Assembly (NCBI GenBank): GCA_030654205.1
Contig: JAURXW010000032.1
Location: 1 to 11,006 of the forward strand
Direction of reading: 5' to 3'
Length of the DNA stretch: 11,006 nucleotides
Origin: Bacteriovorax sp.
Lineage (GTDB): Bacteria; Bdellovibrionota; Bacteriovoracia; Bacteriovoracales; Bacteriovoracaceae
The translations under genes and the position numbers were made by a program. Below the pieces are notes generated by a model. It saw nothing but the letters and a program-made list of their open reading frames with translations, did not search any database and had not been told where the DNA came from. Positions within the stretch are counted from its first letter, which is position 1; the number at the start of each line of letters is the position of its first letter. This document shows, one piece after another, positions 1 to 6,303 of this stretch.

Positions 1-1344
1 TTTTACTTGAGTTTTAATATCTTCAGCAATAGCGTCAGCTCCATTGCCAATATAAACAAATGTTCCAGTTAGATGACTATCGACGGCCGAAGAGCCAACT
101 GTGCCCTCTACTTTTTCTAAAAGTTTTTCTTCTGCATTTCCGATTTTTAAACCAACGGCCGGGATTGTGACATTTTGCGGCATGTCGTCGATAGTTGCAG
201 CAACTGAAATAGCTTCATCAGCAGTTGAAGGTGCACCAACAATATAAGGATTATCTCCAGAGTTACCCGCAGAAGCGACAACCACTGTTCCACCATTCGT
301 TAAATTTTTAATAGCTTCGGTGTAGAGAATTTTTGGTTTTCCGTATCCACCACCCAATGAAAGATTCACAACATCTAAGCGATCTGCTGGGTCTGTTTTT
401 TCACTCGGATCAGCAGCATATTCAAGGGCCGCAATTACTGCGATATCAGATGTACTTCCCTCTTTTCCAAAAACTTTTAAAGCATAAAGCTTTGCATCCG
501 GAGCAACTCCAGAATAAGTTTTTACTCCATCACCAATACCGGCCACTGTTCCGCCAACGTGGCTTCCGTGACCTGCTTCATCAAGAGGATTTTCATCGCG
601 ATGAGGAATATTTTTTTCCACATCAGGATCTCCAGAAAAATATTCCGAGCCTACAAAGTCAACTCCGCCGACAACTTTTTGATTGGGAAAAAAAGCTGAA
701 GCTTTTGAAGGATCAATTGAATCGTAAGTTTCTTTTTTCCCTGTTCCACCAAGCATTGCGTGAGTGTAATCGATCCCTGTATCGATAATTCCGACTCTCA
801 TTCCTTGGCCACTTATACCGGCCTTATGAAGTATATCAGCACCAATAAAGGTAACTGTGTTGTGATCATTTAAATTTTGATTTTCTAAAGTGCTTGAGAG
901 CTCCGATAATTTTTGCTCTGTTGAGGAAACTTTTGGGCGATCAAAATTTGTATTTTCAATAATTCTTTTTACACCTTTGATTTGCGTAATTTTATCCGCA
1001 AGGTCACTTGGAGCTACGAAGGCCACAGCATTTAAAACTAATTTATAAGTTGAAAGAATTTTAATTTCTGGAGAGATATTTTTTAATGCCTGGATAACTT
1101 GCTCTTGTTCGGCCAAGACTGCAGCTTTTGCAGTTTCATCAATTACAGCTTTACCATCAACCATTTGGGCATCTGCCAAAAGTGCTGGCAATTGCAATTG
1201 AACTAAACCCACATATAAAGTAGATGCCTGTTGGCGATTACTAATTATGTCCCCAAGAATTGTCTTAACTTTGCCAATTGGACTTTTTGGCGCACATGAC
1301 GACGTCAGTGCTAAAACTAAAAGTATTAAAGAAATTTTTTTCAT
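1..1344 (-). CDS. Subtilisin-family (S8) serine protease, probable lipoprotein, C-terminus outside window
   Basis: Read on the minus strand from ATG at 1344, the frame stays open for 448 codons to the left edge, so the gene is partial. Residues 1-17 form a short signal peptide (KK, hydrophobic stretch, then LTSSC). Cys17 is a plausible but non-consensus lipobox cysteine, suggesting a lipid-anchored exported enzyme. Residues about 75-131 resemble an inhibitor I9-type propeptide. The peptidase S8 core follows, with catalytic Asp188 in IIDTGID, His259 in GHGSHVGGTVAG and oxyanion Asn361 in SAGNSGDN. The catalytic Ser (GTSMA-type motif) must lie beyond position 1. Residues about 400-448 look like the start of a protease-associated (PA) domain inserted between Asn and Ser, as in Vpr/C5a-peptidase-type subtilases. 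The start is supported by GGGAGAG five bases upstream. Family assignment is firm; substrate and activation are unknown. Confidence 0.93.
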   Translation of the reverse strand, partial: MKKISLILLVLALTSSCAPKSPIGKVKTILGDIISNRQQASTLYVGLVQLQLPALLADAQMVDGKAVIDETAKAAVLAEQEQVIQALKNISPEIKILSTYKLVLNAVAFVAPSDLADKITQIKGVKRIIENTNFDRPKVSSTEQKLSELSSTLENQNLNDHNTVTFIGADILHKAGISGQGMRVGIIDTGIDYTHAMLGGTGKKETYDSIDPSKASAFFPNQKVVGGVDFVGSEYFSGDPDVEKNIPHRDENPLDEAGHGSHVGGTVAGIGDGVKTYSGVAPDAKLYALKVFGKEGSTSDIAVIAALEYAADPSEKTDPADRLDVVNLSLGGGYGKPKILYTEAIKNLTNGGTVVVASAGNSGDNPYIVGAPSTADEAISVAATIDDMPQNVTIPAVGLKIGNAEEKLLEKVEGTVGSSAVDSHLTGTFVYIGNGADAIAEDIKTQVK

Positions 1345-1388
1345 TGATGCTCTCCCGTAGGTTCCAACTTAACTGCAGTTGACGGTGA

Positions 1389-1416
1389 ACTATAGCTTAT
1401 CAATTTAGTTAGTCAA
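1389..1416 (-). promoter_or_regulatory. Sigma-70-like promoter for the S8 protease gene
   Basis: On the minus strand, TTGACT (1416-1411) is followed after 16 bp by TATAGT (1394-1389); each differs from consensus at one position. Initiation would fall near 1382, giving a leader of about 40 nt that contains the Shine-Dalgarno GGGAGAG (1356-1350). The promoter lies directly after the MFS gene stop codon, so the protease is probably transcribed independently. A perfect 10-bp palindrome, AACTGCAGTT (1371-1380), lies just downstream of the predicted start and could be an operator; this is inference. Confidence 0.55.
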
Positions 1417-1427
1417 AGAATTGACTA
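1410..1427. repeat. Perfect 7-bp inverted repeat TAGTCAA-AGAA-TTGACTA
   Basis: The two 7-bp arms (1410-1416 and 1421-1427) are separated by 4 nt. The left arm contains the -35 element of the predicted protease promoter and the right arm includes the TAG stop of the MFS gene. It could be an operator or a weak hairpin. No T-tract follows on either strand, so a standard intrinsic terminator is unlikely. Confidence 0.4.
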
Positions 1428-2672
1428 TGCATTGTCTTCAAAGTTTAACTTTTTAAGATTAGGTGCTTTTATTGCTGTGAATAAGACTACAAGGAGTGTC
1501 ATTGTGCCACCAAAAACAACTGAAGGGACTACGCCCATTAGCTTTGCAGCAACTCCAGACTCAAAAGCTCCTATTTCATTTGAAGACCCAATAAAAATAG
1601 AGTTAACGGCGTACACTTTTCCTTTCATGTCTGCAGGTACCAGAGATTGCATAATCGTTCCACGAACAACCACCGAAATATTATCAAAGGCCCCACTTAA
1701 AGCTAAAACAAATATAGAAAGATAAAAGTTTTTTGAAATACCAAAAACGATCATACAAATCCCAAAACCAAAAACTGCAAGCAATAATTTTTTTCCGGTG
1801 TTTTTTATAGGAGGCCAATAAACGACAATCGCTGCCATTAAAAAAGATCCTAAACTCGGAGCCGCTTTTAGAAATCCTAATCCCTGAGGCCCAACTTTTA
1901 AAATATCATTTGCATAAATCGGAAGAAGGGCAACAGCGCCCCCAAATAAAACGGCAAACAGATCCAGCGAAATGGCACCGAGAAAAATTTGGCTGCTGAA
2001 AACAAATTTTACACCTAATTTTATTGAATCAGTCATTGAAATCGTTTTACTATTTTTAATTAAATGCGGCTTAGGTAAAATGAAATGAAAGGCACACATT
2101 GCTGCAATAACCAGAAATGAAATCACCAAATAAACATTATAAGAAATTGCCGAAAAAAGAAATCCACTACTTCCAGCACCTAGCATAAAGGCCACTTGCC
2201 AAATGGTTGAGTGCCATGAAGTAGAATTTACATAATGGGCCTTGGGAACGCATTCAGTAAGAATCGAAAATAAAGAAGGAGAAATTATTCCCCGAGCAAA
2301 TCCACTAACTGCAATAATTCCATAAAGCAGATAGAGCTGATGAGAGACTCCAACATTATATGAAGTATAAAAAAGCCCAATGCTGCAAAATAAAAGTACT
2401 GTCAAACAACTGAAGACAATTTTTTTTCTGTCATAGAGATCGGCAAAGTGACCTGCAAATAATGTCACTGAAAAATTGGGAATAATTTCGACTAAGCCTA
2501 TGAGACCAAGAGACAAGGGATCGTGTGTAATAGAATAAACATGCCACCCTACAATGACTGCTTGAAACTGGAGAGCAATGGTCATCAATATTTTTACAGC
2601 GACAAAAAAACGAAAATCAGCAAATTTAAGGGCGATATATGGATCTGTTTTCAAAGCTTTATCATTTTTCAT
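1425..2672 (-). CDS. MFS transporter of the MFS_3 (EntS-like) exporter family
   Basis: A complete 415-residue protein with the hydrophobic pattern of a 12-helix major facilitator. Residues 40-80 carry the family pattern VGWHVYSITHDPLSLG and then the loop 2-3 motif A (GHFADLYDRKK, 74-84). Residues 338-375 contain RGTIMQSLVPADMKGKVYAVN and SSNEIGAFESG, typical of the MFS_3/TIGR00900-type group that includes the enterobactin exporter EntS and macrolide-type effluxers. It should act in the inner membrane as a proton-coupled exporter. The substrate cannot be inferred and no siderophore or antibiotic biosynthesis genes are adjacent. The start at 2672 has only a weak Shine-Dalgarno (CAGG); the next in-frame Met, residue 30, would delete most of helix 1, so 2672 is preferred. 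It lies upstream of, and codirectional with, the S8 protease gene, 80 nt apart. Confidence 0.9.
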   Translation of the reverse strand: MKNDKALKTDPYIALKFADFRFFVAVKILMTIALQFQAVIVGWHVYSITHDPLSLGLIGLVEIIPNFSVTLFAGHFADLYDRKKIVFSCLTVLLFCSIGLFYTSYNVGVSHQLYLLYGIIAVSGFARGIISPSLFSILTECVPKAHYVNSTSWHSTIWQVAFMLGAGSSGFLFSAISYNVYLVISFLVIAAMCAFHFILPKPHLIKNSKTISMTDSIKLGVKFVFSSQIFLGAISLDLFAVLFGGAVALLPIYANDILKVGPQGLGFLKAAPSLGSFLMAAIVVYWPPIKNTGKKLLLAVFGFGICMIVFGISKNFYLSIFVLALSGAFDNISVVVRGTIMQSLVPADMKGKVYAVNSIFIGSSNEIGAFESGVAAKLMGVVPSVVFGGTMTLLVVLFTAIKAPNLKKLNFEDNA

Positions 2673-2678
2673 GCCTGT

Positions 2679-2707
2679 ATTGTAAAGGACTTAGAGTCAT
2701 TTGACTA
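2679..2707 (-). promoter_or_regulatory. Possible promoter for the MFS gene, giving a leaderless or near-leaderless transcript
   Basis: On the minus strand, TAGTCA (2707-2702) and TACAAT (2684-2679) are separated by 17 bp. The -10 ends only 6 nt before the ATG at 2672, so transcription would start at or next to the start codon. This would fit the weak ribosome binding site. The -35 matches consensus at only four of six positions. The 2695-2706 segment also holds the small inverted repeat AGTCA-TT-TGACT, which overlaps the -35. Confidence 0.28.
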
Positions 2708-2760
2708 GAATGACCTAAAAATACTTTCAACTCCTCTTAGATAAATGCCGATGAGGTGCT

Positions 2761-3912
2761 ATGACTAAAATGGGTAATAATTTTTTTTCAATTTCGTTTG
2801 ATTTAATCGCTGTCGATCGAAGTATCCCTTACGATCTTTATGTTAATTCATCTACTAATGAAAAAAAAGAAAGATACGTTCGCATTTTTCCATTGCACGA
2901 ATTTATGAGCCTTGAAGAATTAAAATTATTTAAGAAAAAATATTTTCAACTTTATGTTCACGAATCTCAAAGAGAGCAGTATTTAAAAAGTCTAATCAAT
3001 TGCTCTAATGTACCTGATTCTCAAAAATCTGAAATTATTAAAGACTCCGCTATTCATTATTTAGATAAACTTTTCGACGAAGATAAAGAATTCACTACTC
3101 AAATACTTTCTGAAACTCTCCAGGGCTGCAAGGCCACAGTTGAATCAATGGTTGATGTTATCAAAGACTACGACGTTTCAAAACTTCAAAGCTTAATTGC
3201 AACTTTGAGTTTTCACGATTTTTATACATACGATCATTCAATTAATGTTTCGATGTATTGTATAGCTCTTTACTCCGCAGCTCGCCCTAATGCTCCTAAA
3301 GAAGAGATCGTACTCGCAGGCCTAGGCGGACTTCTTCATGATATTGGGAAAGTAAAAATATCAACTGACATCATTAACAATCCTGATAAATTATCTGATG
3401 AAGAATTCCAAATAATAAAAAAACACCCTGATTATGGTTATAACTTGTTAGTGGAAAATCCTTGTAGCTGTGAAGGTGTAGATTTCGAGATTATTAAAAG
3501 AATTGTTCATGAACACCATGAAAATTTTAATGGCTCAGGATACCCTAGTGGTCTAGCTGGTTTTGATATTCACTTACTCGCCCGAGTGACAGCGATTGCT
3601 GATTTTTTTGATGCAATAACCACTAAACGTTCATACCATGACGTACTCCCAACTGAAGATGCAATCGCAGTAATGTCAAAGTCAGTTGGCAAAAAACTAG
3701 ATCCAAAATTATTCGAAATCTTTACGACTAGTGTGAAGCAATTAGTTTTAACTGGAAAAAACACCAAAGAATTACCAGAAGATTTTGATCCTTGTCAGCC
3801 ACAAAACATTCTTCCATTCAGAACGCCTAAACCTAGTTTTAAAATTGAAGGTTTTGGTGATAAAGAAAAAGAACAAACAGTGTATGGTAAAATTAAAAAA
3901 AGAGTTGGTTGA
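2761..3912 (+). CDS. HD-GYP domain cyclic-di-GMP phosphodiesterase with N-terminal accessory domain
   Basis: A complete 383-residue cytoplasmic protein without signal peptide or membrane helix. The C-terminal half (about 155-325) is a full HD-GYP domain: His159, HD at 193-194 in LLHDIGKVKIS, HP at 222-223, H250/H252/H253, GSGYP at 258-262, Asp281 and Asp284, and KRSYHD at 289-294. All metal-ligand and GYP motifs look intact, so hydrolysis of cyclic di-GMP to pGpG or GMP is the expected activity. Residues about 8-79 form a beta/alpha accessory module (SIPYDLYV ... KERYVRIF ... LKLFKKKYFQLYV), followed by a helical linker. The same arrangement recurs in the response regulator at 9747. The C-terminus (about 340-383) is a charged, proline-containing tail. 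GAGG ends 4 nt before this ATG, which is slightly close; the Met at codon 4 is an alternative start. It is divergent from the MFS gene and converges on the aminotransferase gene. Confidence 0.93.
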   Translation: MTKMGNNFFSISFDLIAVDRSIPYDLYVNSSTNEKKERYVRIFPLHEFMSLEELKLFKKKYFQLYVHESQREQYLKSLINCSNVPDSQKSEIIKDSAIHYLDKLFDEDKEFTTQILSETLQGCKATVESMVDVIKDYDVSKLQSLIATLSFHDFYTYDHSINVSMYCIALYSAARPNAPKEEIVLAGLGGLLHDIGKVKISTDIINNPDKLSDEEFQIIKKHPDYGYNLLVENPCSCEGVDFEIIKRIVHEHHENFNGSGYPSGLAGFDIHLLARVTAIADFFDAITTKRSYHDVLPTEDAIAVMSKSVGKKLDPKLFEIFTTSVKQLVLTGKNTKELPEDFDPCQPQNILPFRTPKPSFKIEGFGDKEKEQTVYGKIKKRVG

Positions 3913-3928
3913 TTTTATTTTGAATCAA
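3909..3928 (-). terminator. Weak candidate terminator at the end of the glycolytic operon
   Basis: The 6-bp arms TTGATT and AATCAA (3909-3914 and 3923-3928) enclose 8 nt and overlap both convergent stop codons. On the minus strand the hairpin is followed, after 7 nt, by a run of seven Ts (3901-3895). The stem is short and AT-rich and the spacing to the T-run is long, so this is only a candidate for ending the gap-pgk-tpiA-secG-aminotransferase message. Confidence 0.25.
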
Positions 3929-5063
3929 GCGCTTTAATCAATTCATCAACCTGATGAATATTATTAAATACATGAAATGAAAGTCTGATATTTCCCTGGC
4001 GAACAGAGACATCTACATTGCGATTTTTAAGTTCAGTCTCAAGCGCAATACTATCCCCACTCACGGCTTTCAAACAAACAATATTTCCCATATACTCAAG
4101 CGGAGTAACCAGATGATATTTATCTTTAGGATAATTCGCTAAAAAATAATCTCGAATTCCAGCATTATATTTTTCTATATTAGATAGCCCAATTTCCAGT
4201 AAAAAATTTAAACTACCTTCAAGGCAGCCTGAGCAAAGTAGATTGGCCGCTTGTCCCCTATCGTACTGACGAGCTCCCGGAAGTGTCTCAGTTGTATAGT
4301 CCAGTAGATTATAAACTTTTTTTGAATTTGGACTTAAAATCCAATTGGCATTTAAATGATAAATTTGATCTTGGGCCTTCTGACTAAAATAAGCAAAGGC
4401 ATGTCCATAAGGACCAAGCATCCACTTGTAAGAAGAGACTGTTAAAACATCTATATAAGAAAGTTCTTCAGGCGTAATTTCAAGTCCACCCAGCGCTTGA
4501 GTGGCATCTACAACGAAAAATATCTTTTTTGATTTCAGGTATTTTCCAATTGAAAGTAAATCAATTTTTTTCCCTGTATCAAATGCAACATATGAAATAT
4601 TAAAAATTCGAGTTTGGAGTTTTAAGTTTTGCTCTAACCATTCAGGAGTGGGCACAATAGCAGATCCCAAATCTAATTTATCAAAAACAAATTTATTATG
4701 CCGTTCGGCCAACATCCAAGGAAGAATGTTTGATGGATAATCTTTATTAATTGCTGCGACTCTATCGCCTTTTTCAAATATAAATCCATTGGCGACAATA
4801 TTAACAACATCTGAAGATGAAGTAGAATGAGTGATGCAATCTGGAGAAACTTTTAAGAGGGCCGCAAATTTGATTCTAAGTTTTTCTGAAATACTCATCC
4901 AATCATCGTAGGCATAGAAAGAAGGATCGAGCTCTCTTTCCATCGCTGCTAAAATACTAGCTTTTGAGCGTATTGGACTCGGCCCAAAGTAAGCCGAATT
5001 AAAATAAATTGATTTTAAATGTGCGTATTCTTTCTTGATTAAGCTTTTTTGCGCTTCATCCAT
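3915..5063 (-). CDS. Class V aminotransferase family PLP enzyme (SufS/CsdA/isopenicillin-epimerase-like)
   Basis: A 382-residue protein of fold-type I PLP enzymes, aminotransferase class V. The visible signature includes the cofactor-phosphate region CITHSTSSSDVVN (76-88), Asp186 and Gln189 in VVDATQALGG, the Schiff-base Lys213 in VSSYKWMLGPYG and Arg360 in GNIRLSFHVFN, the usual substrate-carboxylate Arg. Families sharing these features include cysteine desulfurases, kynureninase-like and epimerase-like enzymes. I see no SufS/IscS-type active-site cysteine loop that would settle the reaction, so substrate and reaction stay open. The open frame extends upstream to 5165, but those 34 residues are the Ala/Pro/Thr-rich secG tail read in another frame. 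The Met at 5063, 7 nt after the secG stop, is the credible start. No strong Shine-Dalgarno is visible, suggesting translational coupling to secG. Confidence 0.88.
   Translation of the reverse strand: MDEAQKSLIKKEYAHLKSIYFNSAYFGPSPIRSKASILAAMERELDPSFYAYDDWMSISEKLRIKFAALLKVSPDCITHSTSSSDVVNIVANGFIFEKGDRVAAINKDYPSNILPWMLAERHNKFVFDKLDLGSAIVPTPEWLEQNLKLQTRIFNISYVAFDTGKKIDLLSIGKYLKSKKIFFVVDATQALGGLEITPEELSYIDVLTVSSYKWMLGPYGHAFAYFSQKAQDQIYHLNANWILSPNSKKVYNLLDYTTETLPGARQYDRGQAANLLCSGCLEGSLNFLLEIGLSNIEKYNAGIRDYFLANYPKDKYHLVTPLEYMGNIVCLKAVSGDSIALETELKNRNVDVSVRQGNIRLSFHVFNNIHQVDELIKALDSK
3942..3958 (+). terminator. Hairpin TTCATCA-ACC-TGATGAA, possible terminator for the HD-GYP gene
   Basis: A perfect 7-bp stem with a 3-nt loop lies 30 nt past the HD-GYP stop codon, inside the 3' end of the convergent aminotransferase gene. 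The following bases, TATTATT, are only moderately T-rich. It may end the plus-strand transcript or may simply reflect the coding sequence for IHQVDEL. Confidence 0.25.
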
Positions 5064-5070
5064 TCGCGAC

Positions 5071-5448
5071 TTACTTGGTCGTCGTTGGGGTTGGTGCTGC
5101 AGCAGGAGTTGCTGGAGCTGCCGGAGTATTCGCTGCTGCTGCAGCTGCCGCTTTTTGCTCGGCATCTGAATTAAGTGGACGTGAAATTGGCTTTTCAGAA
5201 TCTAATATCGATTTTTGAAATTTAGAGTCTTGTAAGCGAGCTAATAAAATTGAATTTCCAAGAAAAAGAATAGCTAAACCAGTAGTAATTTTAACCATAA
5301 TATTTCCGCGAGTTGAACTCGACATAATTGACTCTGAACCTGCAGCTGTCATTAACCCTGCTTCTGCTCCTTTACCGAACTGAAGTAGAACAACAATAAT
5401 TAGAATTACTGAAGTGATCGCTTGAAAAACCATTAATGCTGTAGTCAT
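5071..5448 (-). CDS. secG: Preprotein translocase subunit SecG
   Basis: A 125-residue small membrane protein with the SecG arrangement: one helix at about 5-23, the conserved LLQFGKGAEAG loop (21-31), a Ser/Gly-rich loop with STRGN (45-49), and a second helix at about 52-71. SecG associates with SecYE in the inner membrane and stimulates SecA-driven protein export. The loop differs from the usual GLGAAFGG-type stretch but the position and context are convincing. After residue 72 comes an extended cytoplasmic or periplasmic tail ending in a low-complexity Ala/Pro/Thr segment (about 99-125), which is common in length but not sequence among SecG proteins. The ribosome site AAGGA is well placed before ATG 5448. 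It follows tpiA by 81 nt and precedes the aminotransferase by 7 nt, matching the widespread gap-pgk-tpiA-secG arrangement. Confidence 0.93.
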   Translation of the reverse strand: MTTALMVFQAITSVILIIVVLLQFGKGAEAGLMTAAGSESIMSSSTRGNIMVKITTGLAILFLGNSILLARLQDSKFQKSILDSEKPISRPLNSDAEQKAAAAAAANTPAAPATPAAAPTPTTTK

Positions 5449-5529
5449 ATATCGAATCCTTATAAAAATTACGTCTTAATTTAATAGCTTACTTAACACA
5501 CCTTTGTAAAGCTGTGGAAGGAAATCCCC
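5449..5529 (-). other. tpiA-secG intergenic spacer with an imperfect hairpin
   Basis: This is the largest gap inside the operon (81 nt). On the minus strand it contains AGCTTTAC ... GTAAGCT, an imperfect inverted repeat with one bulged base. TTACAA with a 17-bp spacing to TATTAA could be a weak internal promoter for secG. Neither reading is strong; a processing site or no function is also possible. Confidence 0.25.
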
Positions 5530-6288
5530 TTACATCATCGCAGTGCTTCCACTTGAGCAAAGCGCCCTAAAATCTTGGGCCTTAAGACTGGCTCCGCCGA
5601 TAAGCGCACCGTCTATATTTTCATTGCAGAGCAGTGAGTCGATATTATCCGGCTTAACAGATCCACCGTAGAGAATAATCGTCTGCTCGGCATTAGTTGT
5701 AAGCTTAGAACGAATAAAAGCATGCGCCTCTTCCGCTTCAGCGGCAGTTGCCGATTTTCCTGTCCCAATCGCCCAAACCGGTTCGTAGGCAATCATTAAA
5801 AGATGGGCAAGCTCAACAGGAATATTTTTTAAACCAACACTCAACTGGGTTTCAATAATATTAAATGTCTGATTGGATTCGCGTTCGGCCAGTGACTCTC
5901 CAACGCAATAAATAACTTTCAATCCATGTTTCATGGCCAATAGAACTTTTTTATTCAAAAGTTCGTTGCTTTCACCATAAAGAGTTCGGCGCTCTGAGTG
6001 ACCGACGATTACAAACTCAACACCAAGATCCGCAAGACCTAAAGCAGAAATTTCTCCCGTAAAGGCCCCTGCTTCATGCTCACTGCAATTCTGTGCTCCG
6101 ATTTGGATCGAGCCAGTAGTAAATGCAATCTCTTTTAATATGGAAATATGAATGGCCTGAGGAGCAATCCAAGCTTTGCACTTAAGCTCCATTTTCATTT
6201 TACTCATCTCGATGAAGAAATGACTTATCTCTTCAAGCGTTTGATTCATTTTCCAATTGCCGACCATATGAACTGCGCGTTTTTTCAT
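5530..6288 (-). CDS. tpiA: Triosephosphate isomerase
   Basis: A complete 252-residue TIM-barrel enzyme interconverting dihydroxyacetone phosphate and glyceraldehyde 3-phosphate in the cytoplasm. All catalytic elements are visible: Asn11 and Lys13 in VGNWKMN, electrophilic His97 in VIVGHSERR, base Glu169 in AYEPVWAIGTGKSA (which includes the phosphate-gripping loop 6), the YGGSV phosphate motif at 207-211, and GALIGGASL at 227-235. Length is normal for the bacterial family. The start ATG has GGAA upstream and lies 15 nt after the pgk stop, consistent with cotranscription as the third gene of the operon. No damaged motifs are seen. Confidence 0.98.
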   Translation of the reverse strand: MKKRAVHMVGNWKMNQTLEEISHFFIEMSKMKMELKCKAWIAPQAIHISILKEIAFTTGSIQIGAQNCSEHEAGAFTGEISALGLADLGVEFVIVGHSERRTLYGESNELLNKKVLLAMKHGLKVIYCVGESLAERESNQTFNIIETQLSVGLKNIPVELAHLLMIAYEPVWAIGTGKSATAAEAEEAHAFIRSKLTTNAEQTIILYGGSVKPDNIDSLLCNENIDGALIGGASLKAQDFRALCSSGSTAMM

Positions 6289-6303
6289 ATCTGTTCCGAT
6301 TTA

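Noticed and set aside
333..788. Plus-strand open frame of 151 codons rich in His, Gln, Leu and Phe
   Set aside because: It lies wholly antisense to the S8 protease catalytic core, has biased composition and resembles no known protein. The minus-strand frame contains the catalytic motifs.
1371..1380. AACTGCAGTT palindrome considered as a terminator of the MFS transcript
   Set aside because: A 10-bp palindrome has no loop and no T-tract, so it cannot form an intrinsic terminator. At most it is a small operator.
1432..1725. Plus-strand open frame of 97 codons within the MFS gene
   Set aside because: It is antisense to transmembrane coding sequence with no ribosome site or recognisable domain; it is a shadow frame.
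2741..2755. GCCGATGA before the HD-GYP gene, resembling a flagellar sigma-28 -10 element
   Set aside because: There is no matching TAAA-type -35 at the proper spacing, so this is probably chance.
5064..5165. N-terminal extension of the aminotransferase reading frame (34 residues rich in Gln and Arg)
   Set aside because: It is the Ala/Pro/Thr-rich secG 3' end read in another frame. The conserved family sequence begins right after the Met at 5063, so the extension is an overlap artefact.
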